From Gonatopus flavifemur (taxonomy: Eukaryota > Arthropoda > Insecta > Hymenoptera > Dryinidae): a stretch of DNA of 64,000 nt. The notes beneath the pieces were generated by a model. That model worked only from the letters and a program-made list of their open reading frames with translations. It was not told the origin of the DNA and searched no databases. Location of the stretch: positions 744,001 through 808,000 of the forward strand of contig JAFFJZ010000011.1 of assembly GCA_018340375.1 (NCBI GenBank), read 5' to 3'. The stretch's first letter is position 1. Every line of letters begins with the position of its first letter. Shown here piece after piece: positions 31,991 to 42,793 of this stretch. Both the position numbers and the translations under genes were made by a program.

Positions 31991-32124
31991 ATATACTAAT
32001 TTCTTTTTCAATTTCATGGGGAAGAATCAAAGAATGACTCGATACTTCTTCATTTTTTATGCTAAGAGATTCCCTCTTATGTTGTTTCATACCAGGTTGA
32101 GCAGAACAGAATAGATCTTATTTG

Positions 32125-32390
32125 CACTGTTAGAAATGTCTTGAAATTTAATATATTTTTCAAGTACATTTGTGAATGGATTTTCCAATTCTTGGTAATT
32201 GAAATGAGGATTCATTTACACGCAACTGAGTTCCAAATTTTTGCTATATCATATCACACATCAATATATATTTTCGTAACTGAAATTTAATTCAGATGTA
32301 ATTGAAATTTCAATACATTTTTTAGTTACGTAGATAACTTTTGCTTCCATGACATGTAATTGGAAGTTCAATCAGAAATTTCTAACAGTG
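32125..32390. mobile_element. W-family MITE (CACTGTTAGAAAT)
   Basis: Ends CACTGTTAGAAATGTCTTG and AGAAATTTCTAACAGTG. AATTGAAATTTC words recur inside. Related: 20885-21270 and 63793-64000. Confidence 0.82.
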
Positions 32391-33544
32391 TGGAATATTG
32401 AAAAATAGAAAGATCTTGAAATATCAATTCCACTAGGTCAAACATTCAAATGAACCCTTCAAGAACATTTATTCGATTTGATTTCTCAGTCCATTGTCTT
32501 ATACTATTATTTTAATACAAAGAGGTCCACTGTATATTTAATCTAGAACAACATAAGAATCGGATTATATGAAATCTCAAGTTATCAAATCATTGTTATA
32601 TTCCACCAAAAACATGCAAGAAGGCAGTGCGACAGCCAGCAGTAAAGAGGGATATCTTTCTTTCCAAGTTTTGTACGAACAAAAACGTATCGAGTAGCAC
32701 ATAAACATTGAATACTGAATAGAACATTCTGAGAATGTTCTAAGAATATGCGTTAAGGATATTGGAATATGCTATCGAGGTTCTCATCACGAGCGAATAT
32801 ATTCCAGGCATATTCTCAGACCGTTTGAATGGGATGGCTTCAAATATTCTTAGAACACGATGCCATGAATATTGTAGGAGAATCAAAAAAATTTTATCAA
32901 ACTAGAAATTCCGGTCGATACAACTTGTGCAAGTAATAGAAAATCAATACGGCCTGGCTCACTAGAAGCTTCCGAGTAGTTTTTTTTCGCCGAACAGTTT
33001 TTTCTTGGATTACATGGGCCCCATCTCCAGCACTTGCGGGAGGGCCCCCAGAATCTCCGCCATTTGATAATCTGATCAATTGGATTGAAAAACGGTTCAA
33101 TTTCTGGCGACAAATCTTTTTGGGAAGGAAATAATATTCACATGACCCAAAGTAATCTCTTATTGTTTTCAATGAATGCTCATTTCGTGAATGGAATATG
33201 TTTCGAAGCTGAATTAATATAATTCCAGTACCAATGCCTATGATATTATCATTATGCATAGCCTTTTTCTGTTTGAAAAATCATTCATTGAAGCCAACGG
33301 CTTATTCCGATTGCTTAGTAGTGAAATATATTTCGTTTAAAGAAATCTATTATGAACTCATAAGAATTCCGTATTTCTGACTCAAGTTTCACTACAATCT
33401 TGTAAATGATATATATTTCGATGATTCAATGAAATAATTTTATAGATACCATCGAATGAAAATATTTCTTAGGATCAAAGAAATATTTTTTGTTCTAATG
33501 AATTTTTTATCTCTGGGTAGATATGAATATACGTATGATATTCA
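32391..33544. other. Unassigned stretch with element fragments
   Basis: AGTAGCACATAAAC at about 32693 and ATTCTGAGAATGTTC words at 32730-32860 suggest a decayed relative of 58121-58227. GGGAGGGCCCCCAGAATC near 33040 resembles the hAT-like arms at 20524 and 52538. No gene. Confidence 0.35.
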
Positions 33545-33860
33545 CATTGTTAGAAAAATCTGTCTGAAACTTCATAAGAATATTATGAAGTCTTTTACAT
33601 AAACAGTTCATTGAATTTCATAATAGAATATTGAATTCAATAATATAATTCTTACTGTCGAAAATTTTTTTCTTACCGTCGAGAATTTTCTTCTCAATTT
33701 TAATAACATATTTGTGGAATTTGATAAACAATTATTATATTCCAGGAATGTTCAAATTTCATCATTAATTTTGAATTCAAGAACTATTATTGAATTCAAT
33801 GTGGAAATATAATATTTCATAAAGAATTTTGTATTAATCGTAAGAATTTTTCTAACAGTG
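33545..33860. mobile_element. V-family MITE
   Basis: Ends CATTGTTAGAAAAATC and GAATTTTTCTAACAGTG. The interior is AATTCAA and TTGAATT-rich. Relatives at 58951-59249, 59414-59719 and a left part at 47066-47200. Confidence 0.78.
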
Positions 33861-34592
33861 GTTATGATGTGGTTTCCTCATACACGTGTTTATGTGAAGG
33901 CTATCAACAATTTTTTTAAAGGATGTAATATCTTGAAACATTAACTGGATACCCGAATACCAGAATTTCTCAGGAGGATACCAGTACGTTCATGAGTCCG
34001 GATTTTCTTTGTAAGATATCGCCCATGTCATAAATCCTTACAGAGAGAATCAGCCAATTTTACGTCACTTTGTATGTCACTTGTTTGTTTCGACAGATTG
34101 TTCTATTTCGTTCTATCATCGTGATATGATATTGAATTATCGATCGTTGAATTACATTAGATTATACGATGTAATAAGTAATGCATCTCCTTACGATAGA
34201 GGCTCCAAAAGGATAAGTTATATGAAGAGAACAGAAAACAAAATATGATAGCTTGAAAGTCGGACAACATTGTTACAGAGCGCCAAATTTATTCCATAGA
34301 AGAATGTAAGTCGTATAGAAGCTTCTCTTTTGGTGCAACAGCATTCTGAAACGATCTACAAGGACGTTTGGTCGCAGCTGTGAACAAAAGTTTTCCATTT
34401 TGTCGACAATGTTTCGTTGTATATACGTTTGCGTATATTCATGCATACGTGTAGGTGTATATCTATGTGGATGTACATGTATATTTACGTGCACTATAGA
34501 TGTGCTCTTTTCTCATTTTCGGAGGGAGGAATGTGTTATGCAGTTTTTCCTCTTCTTGCACAAACGGTAAAAGAAATTTCTACGTGACAGTT
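33861..34592. other. Unassigned stretch
   Basis: A single GGATACCAGTACG end at about 33973 (compare 9449). No gene recognised. Confidence 0.35.
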
Positions 34593-34690
34593 CCCTCACA
34601 GAACCACAGTCCCAGAAGAATTCTCAAAGAATTGATAAAGAACACAATCAGTCCAATAAGAATTCTTCTGGGACTGTGGTGCAGTGTGGG
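34593..34690. mobile_element. AO-family hairpin MITE, better copy
   Basis: 98 bp. CCACAGTCCCAGAAGAATTC pairs perfectly with GAATTCTTCTGGGACTGTGG; outermost CCCTCACAGAA with GCAGTGTGGG is looser. Confidence 0.88.
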
Positions 34691-34916
34691 TTGTTTATTT
34701 TTAACTCATGTATTCAGGATGAAGTATATGTTACGTAGATGTTTGAGACTTTCTGTGGTTTGAAATTGGAGCTGTAAGATATATCACTTCCACATTACAA
34801 GAGTTCTTGAGAACTCTCGAGAAATCTTTTCGGATACTTCCAGAGCAAGAGTGCAATATGGGTCGATATAACCTATCTCTGATTCTCCGAACCGACCCAA
34901 TTAGGAAAATCCGTAA

Positions 34917-35522
34917 TATGCCAACGTTGACAACAGGTGCAGTACAGTGCCAGTATTGGGTCTCCAACACTTGGTCAACACGTACGGGATCAGTAATGGA
35001 TACATAAAAATACAGTAATATGCCTGTACTGCACGCAGAGAAAAATTCTTGCTGAAAAAGCGATTTCGAAAAATCTGCTTTGCCAAATTAGCACAACGGT
35101 TGCTGTTACAGCAAAAATATTGCTATTTTAGCAAGATATTTGCTAATCCAGCAAAATTTTCTAGCCGTCTGTATATCTACAATCCCGGATTGCTGAATGG
35201 CAAGCGCTTGTCGAAAGAGCAAAATTTTTGCTGCAATAGCACATTCTTTGCTAATTCAGCAACAAGTTTTACCATATTAGCAAAGCAAATTTTCGAGGTT
35301 TGCTGTTTCAGCAACGTTTTTTCTCTGCGTGTGATAAACCAGTACTGAGAACTTAATACCGGCCAGGTACTAACCCAGTACTGGCCCTGCACTGGTTGCG
35401 AATAATGGCATCAGTACTCAATCCCCATTACGGAAAAGCGTTATCATTCTAGACAAACGCCAGTACCCTGCCAGTCTTGGCTAGTACTGGTGCAGTACTG
35501 CGCCTGTTGTGAATTCCTGGTT
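34917..35522. mobile_element. CCAGTACTG-rich MITE interrupted by a CACG element
   Basis: The left CAACAGGTGCAGTACAGTGC pairs with the right CAGTACTGCGCCTGTTG. Words CCAGTACTG, ACCAGTAC and GCCAGTAC recur throughout. Interrupted by 35032-35331; without it the element is about 305 bp. The words recall the tandem array at 17200-18130. Confidence 0.7.
35032..35331. mobile_element. CACGCAGAGAAAA MITE built of TTAGCAAA words
   Basis: Ends CACGCAGAGAAAAATT and AACGTTTTTTCTCTGCGTG. TTTGCTAA, TTAGCAA and TGCTGTTTCAGC-like words recur at least ten times across the interior, mostly in inverted pairs. Confidence 0.78.
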
Positions 35523-36073
35523 GGGGATTTACTTGGAATTCATATGAAACATTCATCCCTTCGATAGTTACATTCGAGCAAAGTTACATGATATTCGGAT
35601 CCTAACGCAAAACTTGAGAACCAAATAAGTTACTGTAAAGTTGCGAGCCCAGTTAGTAACTCATCAGTGAGCTACTTGAGCCTGTTTTTTTCATTGAGGT
35701 AGTCTTTACAACTGAAGAATTACTAGAAAAATTTCCTGTAAGGATCGTTTTCTGAAAATTTCTACGTCCTTACTGTAACGCCTTGTATATAGGATAGATA
35801 ATTATTCAATTGGGCTAGTTGAAAATCGGCAGCCACAGTTTATCAAATTGATCAGAAAATGAAGCGATTCATGGGCCTCGAGCAAGGGGATGGTTTGAAT
35901 GTTGTGTACACATTATGCACAATATATGAAAGTTTCAAGCGAGGAAAACTTTGCGCCAAATTTTTGTGCAAAATAGCAATTGATATGAAGATCAAAAAAT
36001 ATCACACCATAGTGCTTACCTGGGATTGCAACGTGAATACAGAAGAAAACTCCAAAGAAGTAAAAAAATAATT
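35523..36073. other. Unassigned spacer
   Basis: A 70-codon open frame at 35859 lacks any recognisable motif. No gene called. Confidence 0.3.
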
Positions 36074-36854
36074 CCATGGACATGAAAATGTAATAAAAGC
36101 TTGTGAATTGAAACCGAGAAAAACATCAGAGAAGATGTGGGCCGTTTTGAACAAAAAGATGTGGAATCAATGTGAGCTACCAAGTACATTCGGTTATTCA
36201 CATGGTATGTAAGTGATTCTTGGTGTATTGTAATTTCAGTGTATGCAAACAGTATCCAAAGGGAGTTATAATTTCTGAAGAACATATGAAGTAAAATAAA
36301 AGGAAAATTGGATTCAACCATTTCACATACTAGAAATACCGCTGACTCATTCCAAACTAGACGGGTTCGTCGTTTCAGATAGATTTTGAAATCCACGTCG
36401 ATGCGGAATACTTGGCGCGGAGATTTGATTATTCAACTTCCTGTTTACATACTTTGTGGACTTTTACAATTAAGACTCAAAATTGACGTAACCGGCCGCG
36501 CCAAGTGTTCCGCATCGACGTGGATTTCAAAATCTATATGGAACGACCAACCCGTTTAGTTTGGAATGAGTCAGCGCTATTTCTAGTATATGAAATGGAT
36601 TAATCCAATTTTCATTTTATCTTACTTCATATTTTCAAGACGAAGATGTTTTTTAAGAATTATGACTCACTTTGAATACTGTTTGCATACACTGGAATTA
36701 CAATACACCAAAAATCACTCACATACCATGTGAATAACCAAATGTACTTGATGGCTCACATTGATTTCAGATTGATCTTTTTGTTTCAAAAGATGCACAG
36801 CCCCTTATACGTTTTTCTCGATTGTTTTTTGTAAATTTTGATTACTTCTCCATG
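36074..36854. mobile_element. 780-bp near-complete palindrome (foldback element)
   Basis: Arms of about 350 bp (36074-36419 and 36500-36854) pair along their full length: ATCAATGTGAGC, GGTTATTCACATGG, TTGGTGTATTGTAATT, GTATGCAAACAGTAT, CCGCGCCAAGTGTTCCGCAT. The loop is about 70 bp. An open frame at 36016-36396 on the minus strand lies in one arm and is not conserved as protein in the other. Confidence 0.88.
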
Positions 36855-36962
36855 TGCTTGGCGTCATTTTTTTACTTATTGAGCCTTTTTTTTATAGGGA
36901 TTTCACTGGTTTTTCTTATTGTCATAATATTCCGCAATATCAATATTCTCCAATTACTCCCA

Positions 36963-37083
36963 TAGCATGTATGTATCATGGGGCCCATCCCGGCCCAGTA
37001 TGGGCCCCATGCTGCCAATATGAGCTCCAGACTGGGCCAGAGTGGGGCCAGAGAAGGCCAGAGTTTATACACGCTAGGGTCGA
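36963..37083 (-). mobile_element. Inverted fragment of the GC-rich AP element
   Basis: Matches the complement of about 41890-41990 in the AP element (ATGGGGCCCAT, CATGCTGCCAATATG, ACTGGGCCAGAGTGGG, ACACGCT). No ends of its own. Confidence 0.7.
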
Positions 37084-37137
37084 TTCTCCAATAAACACCT
37101 ATATTCTTAATTCTTTTCATTTTCAGATAATTCTTCT

Positions 37138-37421
37138 CCCAGGCAGCACAAGAGTTCCTGCAAAGAGCTCCTGTTATGCTAATTAATATGTATTCATTAT
37201 GAATATTTTGAATTCAAAATGAACTTTTAATGAACAACGTGATGTCCAGAAAGAATTCATATCGAATTATTTCGTAATGAATTCTGCGGGCATTCAATAG
37301 ATTTTTTATTTTGAATTCAAAATATTCATACTGAATACATATTGATTGGCATAACAGGAACTATCGAAGATGTCTTTAGGAAGTCTTTATATTTTCAAAT
37401 TGATCATTCGTGCTGGCTGGG
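37138..37421. mobile_element. AJ-family MITE (CCCAGGCAGCACAAG)
   Basis: Ends CCCAGGCAGCACAAGAG and ATTCGTGCTGGCTGGG. The inner GTTATGCTAATTAATATG and TGTATTCATTATGAATATTT pair with the right arm. Second copy 60794-61084. Confidence 0.8.
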
Positions 37422-37446
37422 CTCTCAAGATGATACGACTGTTTGT

Positions 37447-37548
37447 GGATGGGAGCCAAATCAACGAAACCATTGGTTGAGAAGGGAGAGTATGATGTTT
37501 TCTAATGAATTCTTCCTAACTAACGGTTTCGTTGATTTTGCCTCCATC
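37447..37548. mobile_element. X-family hairpin MITE, second copy
   Basis: GGATGGGAGCCAAATCAACG pairs with CGTTGATTTTGCCTCCATC. Related to 20899-21020. Confidence 0.83.
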
Positions 37549-38996
37549 TGTGTTTGTCTCGGACCTCTCTTCTTATCGTATAGGAGTGTCCTCTCACCAA
37601 CATAGGACACACATCGAGTACACATTTTCACTAGACTGTGTAACAATAACAGTGGTATTCTCTCGTATCTTGCTAATTTGGTAAAAATGCAGTGATGTTT
37701 GAAACTTTATTTTTCTTCTTCTTGATTTTGATTGTACACAAAGATGAATGTATACCAATAAAGTTTAATGCACCGTGATTCTTGCAGAAAATGATATGTT
37801 TCCAAATTTTTTGTCGCACGATATTTCAAAATATCTTTCAAAAGTCTTCAATGGTGTGAGAAATTTGTATTCTTTTGTTTTTACCAAACACGATTGCTGG
37901 TATTTGAAATAACCAGTAACAGATCCTCCTTCCTATCACTGGGCCATTAATTGTCCGATGAAAAGCAGTAATCAATGTTTGGAGAATGTCATGTGAAATA
38001 TTTTTTTCAAAGTGATCCCTGGCGGAAATGTACTCTTCAGGGAGGAAAAAATTTCCGTCTATGAAACATGCTGCTTTACATATCGGTTTATCATGAGAAG
38101 AAACAAAATATTGAAAAAACGCTTGAAAAACTGTTTTTTACTTATATGATGTTTTTGTGATTTTGAAGTATTGCTGTAATATTACCCTACGATCTGTAAT
38201 ATTTTATCGATATTTCAATATTGTTGCAATATTGCATTGTGATTTATAATATTAAATTCAAATTCAAATATTGCAGCAATATTGCAACAATATTATGTGC
38301 TGTGTGGGGTATATATGTTATGTGGATTAATATTTTGATTCTATCAAAGCATTTTTCAATGGTTTGGAATGAACGATTTCACTCGTACCACGGTGCTAAT
38401 GTCTATTGAAGCAAACATGATATACAAGATGGATATGTAAGGAGAGATGAAGAAACGATGAGAGAACAAGAAGGAAGAATCTTCGAGAACGGCAATGTAA
38501 ATGAAAAAGATAATAAGAACAGGCAAGGGCAAAACACCATTATTTTATTCCGTTAAGGAACTTCTTATAGTGAGTGAGTGAGTGGAGTTGAATTTTCATA
38601 CGTATACATATGTGTGTATGTGAGTGTACATATATTCTGCCGAGATTCGCCATTTTCCATTCTTTCATGGCGTTTCCGGCGATATAGCAAAAAAGTCGAA
38701 AATCGTTGGTCGTAACTACTCCTGCGCGCGCACATCTTCATTCAGTTCTCACTTTTCACCACTTGAAATACGTGCAAAAGAACTTGTATTCTGTACTTGT
38801 ATACAGGATGTTCTATCATTTCATGGAAGGATCAACATTGCATGCAAGTTCCAGACTGAAGGAATTTTATATTCCCATGTGAAAAAATGATATATAGATT
38901 ATATATAGAAATATATTCCGAATCTGAGTATAATCTATACGTCATTTTTTCTCCGTTCGCATTCGAAAGTGGAGTATCAATAGTTTATCGAAACCA
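37549..38996. other. Mostly unassigned; GCAATATTGC-rich patch at 38160-38309
   Basis: 38160-38309 contains TTGCAATATTGC, GCAGCAATATTGC and ends ATTATGTGCTGTGTGGGG, like the right end of 23160-23253, but the left end is missing. TATACAGGATGTTCTA at about 38809 resembles a CAGGGTGTCCC-type terminus without a partner. No gene recognised. Confidence 0.4.
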
Positions 38997-39180
38997 CACT
39001 GAACACACGATTTGTTCCAGCATAACAAATGTGGAATGCAAAGAAACTTTGCGGTCGGCTGGAATAACATTTGTTTGGGATTAACACAATTTTGTTCCCT
39101 GCAAACAAATTTTATTTCAGCCAACCAAAAGTTTTCTTTGCGTTCCAATTTTGTGACGCTGAAATAAATCGTGTTTTCAG
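38997..39180. mobile_element. C-family MITE, stand-alone copy
   Basis: CACTGAACACACGATTTGTT and AAATAAATCGTGTTTTCAG ends; inner AATGCAAAGAAACTTTG pairs with AAGTTTTCTTTGCGTT. Same layout as 772-957. Confidence 0.87.
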
Positions 39181-41107
39181 GGTATTACAGAATTGAGATA
39201 TTCGGGGATACGTAAAAAACCACTTATCGATTATTTATATAGCTAGGGAGATTAGATAATATATGAACAGCCTGAAATGCATTTCTTTCACCCTTGAAAT
39301 GGCGTTGAAACATTGACCAGATGATTTATTGACATCCAAGTGGAAATTGAAACTCTTCACTGAAGACCAATCGAAAATTTTCGCCAAAAATGACCAAAAT
39401 TGAATTGAAAACTATTGGTTTTGGAGAAAACTTGAAATTAGAGGTCTGAAGTGCGAACAAACTCATTGATATTACAATTATCATGCTTATTATCACATTT
39501 TATTATAATCAACAGAATAATTTCAATTCCAATTCACATTTTCGGCCCATGTTTGTCGGACGAATAGCGTTATCAGATGCCACGTTATAGCACTTTCAAA
39601 TCTTTGGCATTCTAGTCAATCAGAATTCAATGACTTCGAATCGCTATTTACTTCACAATGATAAATGCCAGATTGATTTGTTTTTTCCGAGAACATACGC
39701 CCTGATCTGATTTAGCGGATTGTGGCAGATTCAGTATTTCCGATAGTATATATACAGTACTGTCCAAGATATAGTATTTCCGTGATAATACTTTTATCAA
39801 AAAATTGAAAAATGTTCATATGTCAAAATCTCAAGCTCATTGCAAAATTTGTTACAGGTAAAATTGATCCAAAATTTCCTCAACACGCGTTATGTTCTAA
39901 AATATTCAGCACATGCTTTTCTATCTGGTTATGTTTGAAATGAATCGTTCCACTGAATTACCCAACTGATGTACGTTATATAGAATCCATTTGAAGTTTC
40001 TCAATTTTTATCTCATATTCGTATTCAGCTTCCTCGATAATCTCAAGAATCTGTGTTTCACGTGAATCAATCGATGAATGTTAGAATGACACAATGCTGC
40101 AAAAAATACAAAATTAAGTACACCTTTTGGATGACTTATTGTAGATTGTTTTTCCGGTCGAGTACATAAAACTATATTTGAAAAATTTTTTACACCCTCC
40201 AATTTTCAATGTACCGTTGAAAAACTGATTTTTTGTGATTTCGCGCACTTGAAACGTTCTAACTCAGCCGTTTTTCAACCGATTCCAAAATTACAAACAT
40301 TTTCTAAAAGAGGAATGTTAGCGCTTTTGACCAATAATTGTTGTTTGGCGTGTTGAATGGGGATTCAAGGAGATTTTTCAAAATAAAACTGAAATTTTCG
40401 CCTGTTTCTCTCATTCTTTGTATTTCAACAACATTTTTTCAACCACTACATTTGGAAAAAAATATACATCAGCGAGGATGTCATTAAAGTGCGTTCAATT
40501 CTGAGTGGAACGAGTGGTTGAACATCAAAATCGATCGATAATTGTATAACACAATCGATGTTGAGTCTAAGTATACATACATATTCTACATAATGCACTT
40601 ATGATGATATCAATTATGCTATCATATCATTCTATAGTTCTATAATAAACAACCATGTCCTGTTGCTATTTCAGCTATTTATCTCTCTGTCAACAGCTAT
40701 ACGTATCATTGCAATAATCATGACAATGTCCCGTGTGAATATAGTTTCACAGTAAAATTTTTAGAACAATATCACATCAATCATATGGTATAGCTGTGTA
40801 AAGTGAGCAATTTGTTTCCGATGTAACTGGAACATTTTTGTTGAAAAAGCCAAGCAGTAAATGCCGGACAGGAACCTGCTCAGATCTACCGAATTCTGTT
40901 CGGTGTTTGTCCCGGTAATAGCTAGGATTCATCTGGATTTGCCTGGCATTTTCAAGAGGCATGTACATGTGATTCATGACCAAATTTTGTTGGCCATTGA
41001 CTTTTGTTTTCGTTGGAAATATTAGTTGAAATTTTCGAAAGAAGAGCGTGGAATAGTTTAATTCCTTTGTGCGATAGCTTTTTAGGAAACAAAAGGAGTG
41101 CTCACTA
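39181..41107. other. Single-copy stretch without recognisable features
   Basis: Short open frames (for example 40777-41139 minus, 120 codons) show no domain. I see no splice-supported exon or repeat with clear ends. Confidence 0.35.
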
Positions 41108-41373
41108 CACGGAGAAAAAGGTATCTTAAAAAGTGACATAATTTATGGATTTTCTGCGCTGGTCTGACCGAGTCTAAATATTTACCTGAAAAAACCTCTG
41201 AAAGTACCATAATGTCTTGGACTTTTATACGGAAGGTACCATACTTATTTCAAAAAGTCCAAGAAATTATGGTACTTTTAGAGATTCATGCAAGTGAATA
41301 TTCCGACTCGGGTCAGAACAGCGCTGAAAATCCATAAATTATGGTATTTCTCAAGATATCTGTTTTCTCAGTG
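41108..41373. mobile_element. CACGGAG-family MITE
   Basis: 266 bp with TA duplication (41106-41107 and 41374-41375). Ends CACGGAGAAAAAGGTATCTT and AAGATATCTGTTTTCTCAGTG. Inner arms: CATAATTTATGGATTTTC, CTGCGCTG.TCTGACC, AAAGTACCATAA. Confidence 0.9.
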
Positions 41374-41633
41374 TACGTTCATGTGGTAGATGAATTTTTG
41401 GCAGCGTATAGAAAAATGAGATGCAACATGTCAATAAAAATTCATTTAACTACATTCTCACTTGGGACTCTTCCCAGAAAATCTGAGTTGATTCAGTGAC
41501 GAACAAGGTGAACGATTTCACCCAGAAATTTCAGCAATTGTGAAATATTTCGGAGAGAAAAGCCAAATTAGAATGTGAGCCAGGTACTGTTGATCGTTCC
41601 AACGTGAAATTGATGATTCATCTTGTAAAACGT

Positions 41634-42197
41634 CCCAAGCGTGTATTGCCTATAATGACAATGGGCCCCAGGCTGGGTCCATCCTCTTTGACCCAGTATT
41701 GGGGAATGACGACGGGGCCCATGTTGGCTCAATCTTGGCCCTGTTGTGCTTTCCCATACAATTATAGTTGAAAAAAATGGAGATAATGAATCTTAGTGCG
41801 GGCACATTCGAAATTGGCCCCAATTCGGACCAGCGTCAGGCGAAGATTGGGGTGAATTTATATCCCGCGCATGTGTGTACAATCCTCAGCGTGTAAGAAT
41901 TTTGGTCCCACTCTGGCCCAGTCTTGGGCCCATATTGGCAGGATGGGGCCCATGCTGGCCCGGGGTGGGCCCCATGGTATATACATGCTAGGGATTTTAT
42001 AATTTCAAAACAAAAAGGAAGGGGCAGTATTGATTGCCTAGTCTGGGCTCATGCTGGGCCGGTGGTAATACCAATTCTCGGGCAAAGCTATACGACCAAG
42101 CTGGGAACGATGTTATCATCCCAGGGTTGGCCCCACGTTGGGTAGCATGGGCACCCACCCTGGGCGTAGATGGGGCCCGCCGTCAATACACACTTGG
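41634..42197. mobile_element. AP element, GC-rich, copy 1
   Basis: Ends CCCAAGCGTGTATTG and CAATACACACTTGG. The interior is packed with GGGCCC, TGGCCC and CTGGGCC words, which is very unusual in this AT-rich window. It aligns end to end with 62835-63400 in the same orientation. Open frames shared by both copies differ mainly by amino-acid-changing substitutions, so they are not called as genes. Confidence 0.9.
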
Positions 42198-42414
42198 AAT
42201 GTGTAAAGCGAAGCAAATTTTCTCCGAGATCGCGTTTTTCTGAAAAAAATACAATAAACAAGTATAAATTGTCTGATCTCAATGAAAATTGAATGGGCAT
42301 TCTATCCTGATAAACAAAAGGTCCCTTGTGAATGAGAATCAATCCGGCTCACTTGTTCCAGCAATATGCTGAATACAAGCAGACAGATTAACAGACGTAG
42401 CAAGCGTAGATCTA
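42198..42414. other. Unassigned spacer
   Basis: No gene or repeat recognised. Confidence 0.3.
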
Positions 42415-42791
42415 CACTGAGGAAATTTTATATTTGAATTTATTTAGATTGAGTAAACTTTATTTGAATCAACTAAATTCCTATTCAAATATGAACATAC
42501 TACACTGAGAGAAATGTACCTAGTTGGGGCAACTAAATGTTAATTGCCGCAGCTAGATTTTTATTTACGCTAGCTAGACTCTAGTTGGGGTAAATAAAAG
42601 GCTAGCTGTCGAATATTTGAATAGACCCTTCCTCTCAGTGTAGAGTTTTAATTAGATTGAATGAAAAATTTATTTCATTCAAATAAATTTTCATTCATCT
42701 CAAATAAAATTCACTTGAATCAAGTAAAATTTTATCAGATGCAATAAAATTTCTCGCAGGTTCATATTCAAATAAATCATTTTTCTGGGTG
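42415..42791. mobile_element. E-family MITE interrupted by a CACTGAGAG MITE
   Basis: Ends CACTGAGGAAATTT and TCATTTTTCTGGGTG, TA on both sides (42413-42414 and 42792-42793). Without the insert it aligns with 5164-5422. Confidence 0.88.
42503..42640. mobile_element. CACTGAGAG-family MITE nested in the E element
   Basis: Ends CACTGAGAGAAATG and CCTTCCTCTCAGTG; TA duplication 42501-42502 and 42641-42642. The interior ACCTAGTTGGGGCAACTAAA and GACTCTAGTTGGGGTAAATA reads as two diverged direct halves. The E copy at 5164 shows the empty site (CCTACTAGAG). Confidence 0.92.
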
Positions 42792-42793
42792 TA

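Noticed and set aside
41924..42145. 73-codon open frame also present at 63126-63347
   Set aside because: The shared frame follows from near-identical AP elements. The few differences mostly change amino acids, and GGCCC-rich DNA readily gives such frames.
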